Below are positions 23,021-24,962 of a stretch of 24,962 bases of DNA, one piece after another. Source of the stretch: a virus; IMG/VR virus record IMGVR_UViG_3300044972_000560, positions 1-24,962 of that record; one strand, given 5' to 3'. Every line of letters starts with the position of its first letter. The stretch's first letter is position 1. The notes under the pieces are model-generated. The model searched no databases and had not been told where the DNA came from. It saw only the letters and a list, made by a program, of their open reading frames with translations. The position numbers were made by a program, and so were the translations under genes.

Positions 23021-24448
23021 CTAGTTTTCGAACAACACGAAGTTGTTAGCGCCTAAAGTACATAAAGCTCTTTCTGATAAGAAATGAACCTCCATTGCAT
23101 CTAAGCTTGAAGTAGAAGCTCCTCCAGCAGATCCAGTGATCCACGTTTTGTAACGTCTGTCTTCAGTTTCAGAAGCACGGTATCTTACGTGTAAGAATGG
23201 TCTCTTAGCGTTTTTACCTAATACTTGGTCGTAAACAGTTGTAGAACCAGCTGGAACTAAAACTCCGTTTACAGCACCACCTGTAATACCACCACGAGTA
23301 GTAGCATCGTTTAAGTATTTCCAGTCAGTTTTGTAGAAGTCGTAACCTCTTCTGAATCCTGTAAATCCTAAGTTTAATGCCATATCCTTATCGTTGTCGA
23401 ATAAACCGTATGAAGTACCACCTGCTCCGTAAGAGTTTTGTGCAGCTAACATATCGTCGATATCGAAAGAGAACTGACGGTTAACAAATAATGCGTTCTC
23501 TTGAATAGAACCTTGCTTGTCTAATCTTTGGATAATTGAATCGAAATCTGCTAAAGTAGTTGGGTTACCACCAGCATAAACGTTACCTCTTTGTCCTACA
23601 ACGTAGAATAAACCTTCAGAACCTTTGTTACCAACATAACTTCCAGCAGCAATAGCACCTGAGTTAGCCTCAGCTGGAACAGCTTCAATCATAGACATTT
23701 CTAAGTAGTCTTCGAAACGTAAACGAGTTTCGTGCTCAGCTTTGATGTACCATAAGTAACCAGTAGCTCCATTTTCTGTTGTAACCTCAACCCATCCGAT
23801 TTGTGCCATTTCAGAACCTGAAACTGCATACTTATCTTTGATGATGATTGGAGAGTTCTCGAAGATGAAATCTGATGGCTCAACTGATTCTTCCATTCCT
23901 TCAGTTCCTTTTTTGAACTCAGAACCGTAAACGAAAGCTGTAAATGTTTTACCAGAACCAGCAACTCCAAAACCTGAACCTTCATAGAAAGCAACGTCGA
24001 ATGTAGCGGCAGGGTAACTTACGTTAGTAATAATTGCTTTGTTAGAAATGTTAGAGGTGTTGTCAGAAATAAATACTGTTTGACCTTTTCTAAAAGCAAT
24101 TTGTCCACTACTTGTAGTAGTAGTTCCTGGTACTAATGTATCGTTAACTGTGAACGTAGCTGTATCAGCAGTTTGAATAGCAGTAGTTGTACAGTTGATG
24201 TACTTAGTATGTAAACGTCCTTGTTCTGCCCATTTGATAAGGTCAGAGTTAGATGGCATCTCAGCACCAACCGCTCTTAAGAAAGACGCAATTGTTCTGT
24301 TACCATATCTTTCAAATTCTTTTTCGTATGTATCAGGTAAGTACTGATTTAAGAAATCGAAGTTTGTGATGTAATTTGATGATAGAGTTTTTTTCTCTGT
24401 ACTTGGTTGTAGGGCAAACCCTGGAACCGATTGTAATGTACCAGCCAT
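23021..24448 (-). CDS. Major capsid protein (crAss-like type, HK97 fold expected), 475 aa
   Basis: Forms the icosahedral shell. Evidence: N-terminal NYITNFDFLNQYLPDTYEKE and GNRTIASFLRAVGAEMPSNS, an inserted beta-rich domain (about residues 85-170, Thr/Ser/Gly-rich), a GYLWYIKAEHETRLRFEDYL spine-helix-like block (about 230-250) and the C-terminal AMEVHFLSERALCTLGANNF end (VLFEN at the terminus), which I recognise from capsid proteins of crAss-like and related phages. It follows a scaffold-like gene (19-nt gap) and is followed by its own terminator. Its DNA is visibly less AT-rich and more regular in codon use than the neighbours, as expected for a very highly expressed gene. Confidence 0.85.
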   Translation of the reverse strand: MAGTLQSVPGFALQPSTEKKTLSSNYITNFDFLNQYLPDTYEKEFERYGNRTIASFLRAVGAEMPSNSDLIKWAEQGRLHTKYINCTTTAIQTADTATFTVNDTLVPGTTTTSSGQIAFRKGQTVFISDNTSNISNKAIITNVSYPAATFDVAFYEGSGFGVAGSGKTFTAFVYGSEFKKGTEGMEESVEPSDFIFENSPIIIKDKYAVSGSEMAQIGWVEVTTENGATGYLWYIKAEHETRLRFEDYLEMSMIEAVPAEANSGAIAAGSYVGNKGSEGLFYVVGQRGNVYAGGNPTTLADFDSIIQRLDKQGSIQENALFVNRQFSFDIDDMLAAQNSYGAGGTSYGLFDNDKDMALNLGFTGFRRGYDFYKTDWKYLNDATTRGGITGGAVNGVLVPAGSTTVYDQVLGKNAKRPFLHVRYRASETEDRRYKTWITGSAGGASTSSLDAMEVHFLSERALCTLGANNFVLFEN

Positions 24449-24467
24449 TTTTAGTTGTTTTTAGTTT

Positions 24468-24962
24468 TTAATTGTTTTTTATACTTCTAATTTTAAGTCC
24501 TGAAGTACTCTCTGAACTAATTGCTTTGATTTGAAAATCATTATTGGTATAAGACTGAGGTGATTGTCTCGTCTGCATATCAATATTCTTCATCTTCATA
24601 TCTGTACCTTTTAAAGCGTCTGACTTTCCTTGTTCATAGAAAAATTTAGCCATCTTCTCTGGGTTCATAGCGGCAGAAAGAGATCTATGCCATCCAGCAG
24701 CGTCTTTAATTAAACCATCCTCTCCAATGTATTTTGAAATAAATCCATCTAAATTAGATTGAGCTGATTTTAATTCATTTGCATCCCCAGGAGCAAACGT
24801 AATTGATTTATCACCAACGTTGAACTCAAAACCTTTGAACTCCTTGCTGAAAACCTCCTCCGTTTTTTTCTGAAAATACTCAGATTTTTTTTGACTTTCT
24901 TGCTGAGAAGCATTTACTTCTTGAACGTATTTCTTGTAAGCCTCGTAGCCTTCTTTTTCTTC
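24468..24962 (-). CDS. Head scaffolding-type protein (5' end cut by window edge)
   Basis: The frame is open to the window end, giving 164 visible residues; the ATG at 24668 is internal. The visible part is strongly helical and charged (EAYKKYVQEVNASQQESQKK), has a short FEFNVGDKSITFAPGD beta hairpin, a DGLIKDAAGWHRSLSAAMNP region and a basic, flexible end (YEQGKSDALKGTDMKMKNID, finally KIRSIKNN). This composition and the position just upstream of the capsid gene fit a capsid assembly scaffold, whose C-terminus often binds the capsid subunit. Similarity is by architecture, so another head protein is possible. Confidence 0.65.
   Translation of the reverse strand, partial: EEKEGYEAYKKYVQEVNASQQESQKKSEYFQKKTEEVFSKEFKGFEFNVGDKSITFAPGDANELKSAQSNLDGFISKYIGEDGLIKDAAGWHRSLSAAMNPEKMAKFFYEQGKSDALKGTDMKMKNIDMQTRQSPQSYTNNDFQIKAISSESTSGLKIRSIKNN

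Noticed and set aside
23701-23994. 97-residue open frame on the minus strand inside the capsid gene
   Set aside because: Alternate frame of the capsid coding sequence; Leu/Ser/Lys-rich with no sensible features.
2215-24962. Possible TAG stop-codon recoding, known in some crAss-like phages
   Set aside because: Several late genes end in TAG exactly where the next gene begins or a terminator follows (for example 19779, 13669, 23021), and no long frame is interrupted by in-frame TAG.
1-24962. tRNA genes, CRISPR arrays, insertion sequences, integrase or attachment sites
   Set aside because: Looked for; intergenic gaps are all under about 80 nt and contain only the terminators and promoters listed.

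Overview
This window looks like part of the genome of a tailed, podovirus-type phage of a Bacteroidota host, most likely a flavobacterium, and is related to the crAss-like phages (Crassvirales). The reasons are: the major capsid protein with its GANNFVLF C-terminus; the ring and tail protein pair that follows; the 1642-residue muzzle/stabilisation-type protein that opens with a GGKMNKSIDERLLPDGEY motif; the low GC; the lack of Shine-Dalgarno sequences; and promoter -7 boxes of the Bacteroidota type (TAnnTTTG, here TATCTTTG). These family assignments come from recognising sequence patterns, not from a search. TAG is used as a normal stop at several genes (for example the capsid, the 305-aa ring protein and the 1931-aa protein), so there is no sign of the TAG recoding known in some crAss-like phages.

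Left arm (1-2218, plus strand): the end of an operon of small, tightly overlapping genes. It holds a metallophosphoesterase cut by the window edge, a 48-aa coiled-coil protein, a deoxynucleoside monophosphate kinase, and four small proteins (53-64 aa), two of them cysteine-rich. It runs head-on into the late operon at a bidirectional hairpin (2207-2231) that contains both stop codons.

Right arm (2215-24962, minus strand, read from high to low coordinates): the late virion cluster. In order of transcription: scaffold-like protein (cut by the edge), major capsid protein, a conserved post-capsid protein, two tandem paralogous ~96-aa proteins, two ring/connector proteins, the 1642-aa muzzle-type tail protein, a 254-aa tail protein, a GNAT-like protein, an Ala/Gln-rich protein, a 508-aa virion protein, a 930-aa virion protein, a ferritin, and a 1931-aa polyvalent protein with a zincin HEVFH site. 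The last proteins probably form the internal cargo that is ejected into the cell.

The transcription signals are unusually readable. A strong hairpin follows the capsid gene. Three near-copies of a compact terminator-plus-promoter module separate the genes between 21396 and 22195. A fourth promoter box lies 5 nt before the GNAT gene and would drive the cargo/ferritin unit. Most notable are the phage ferritin with intact di-iron ligands set between two giant putative ejection proteins, the terminator/promoter relay modules with near-leaderless starts, and an AT-rich segment inserted in the giant zincin-containing protein.
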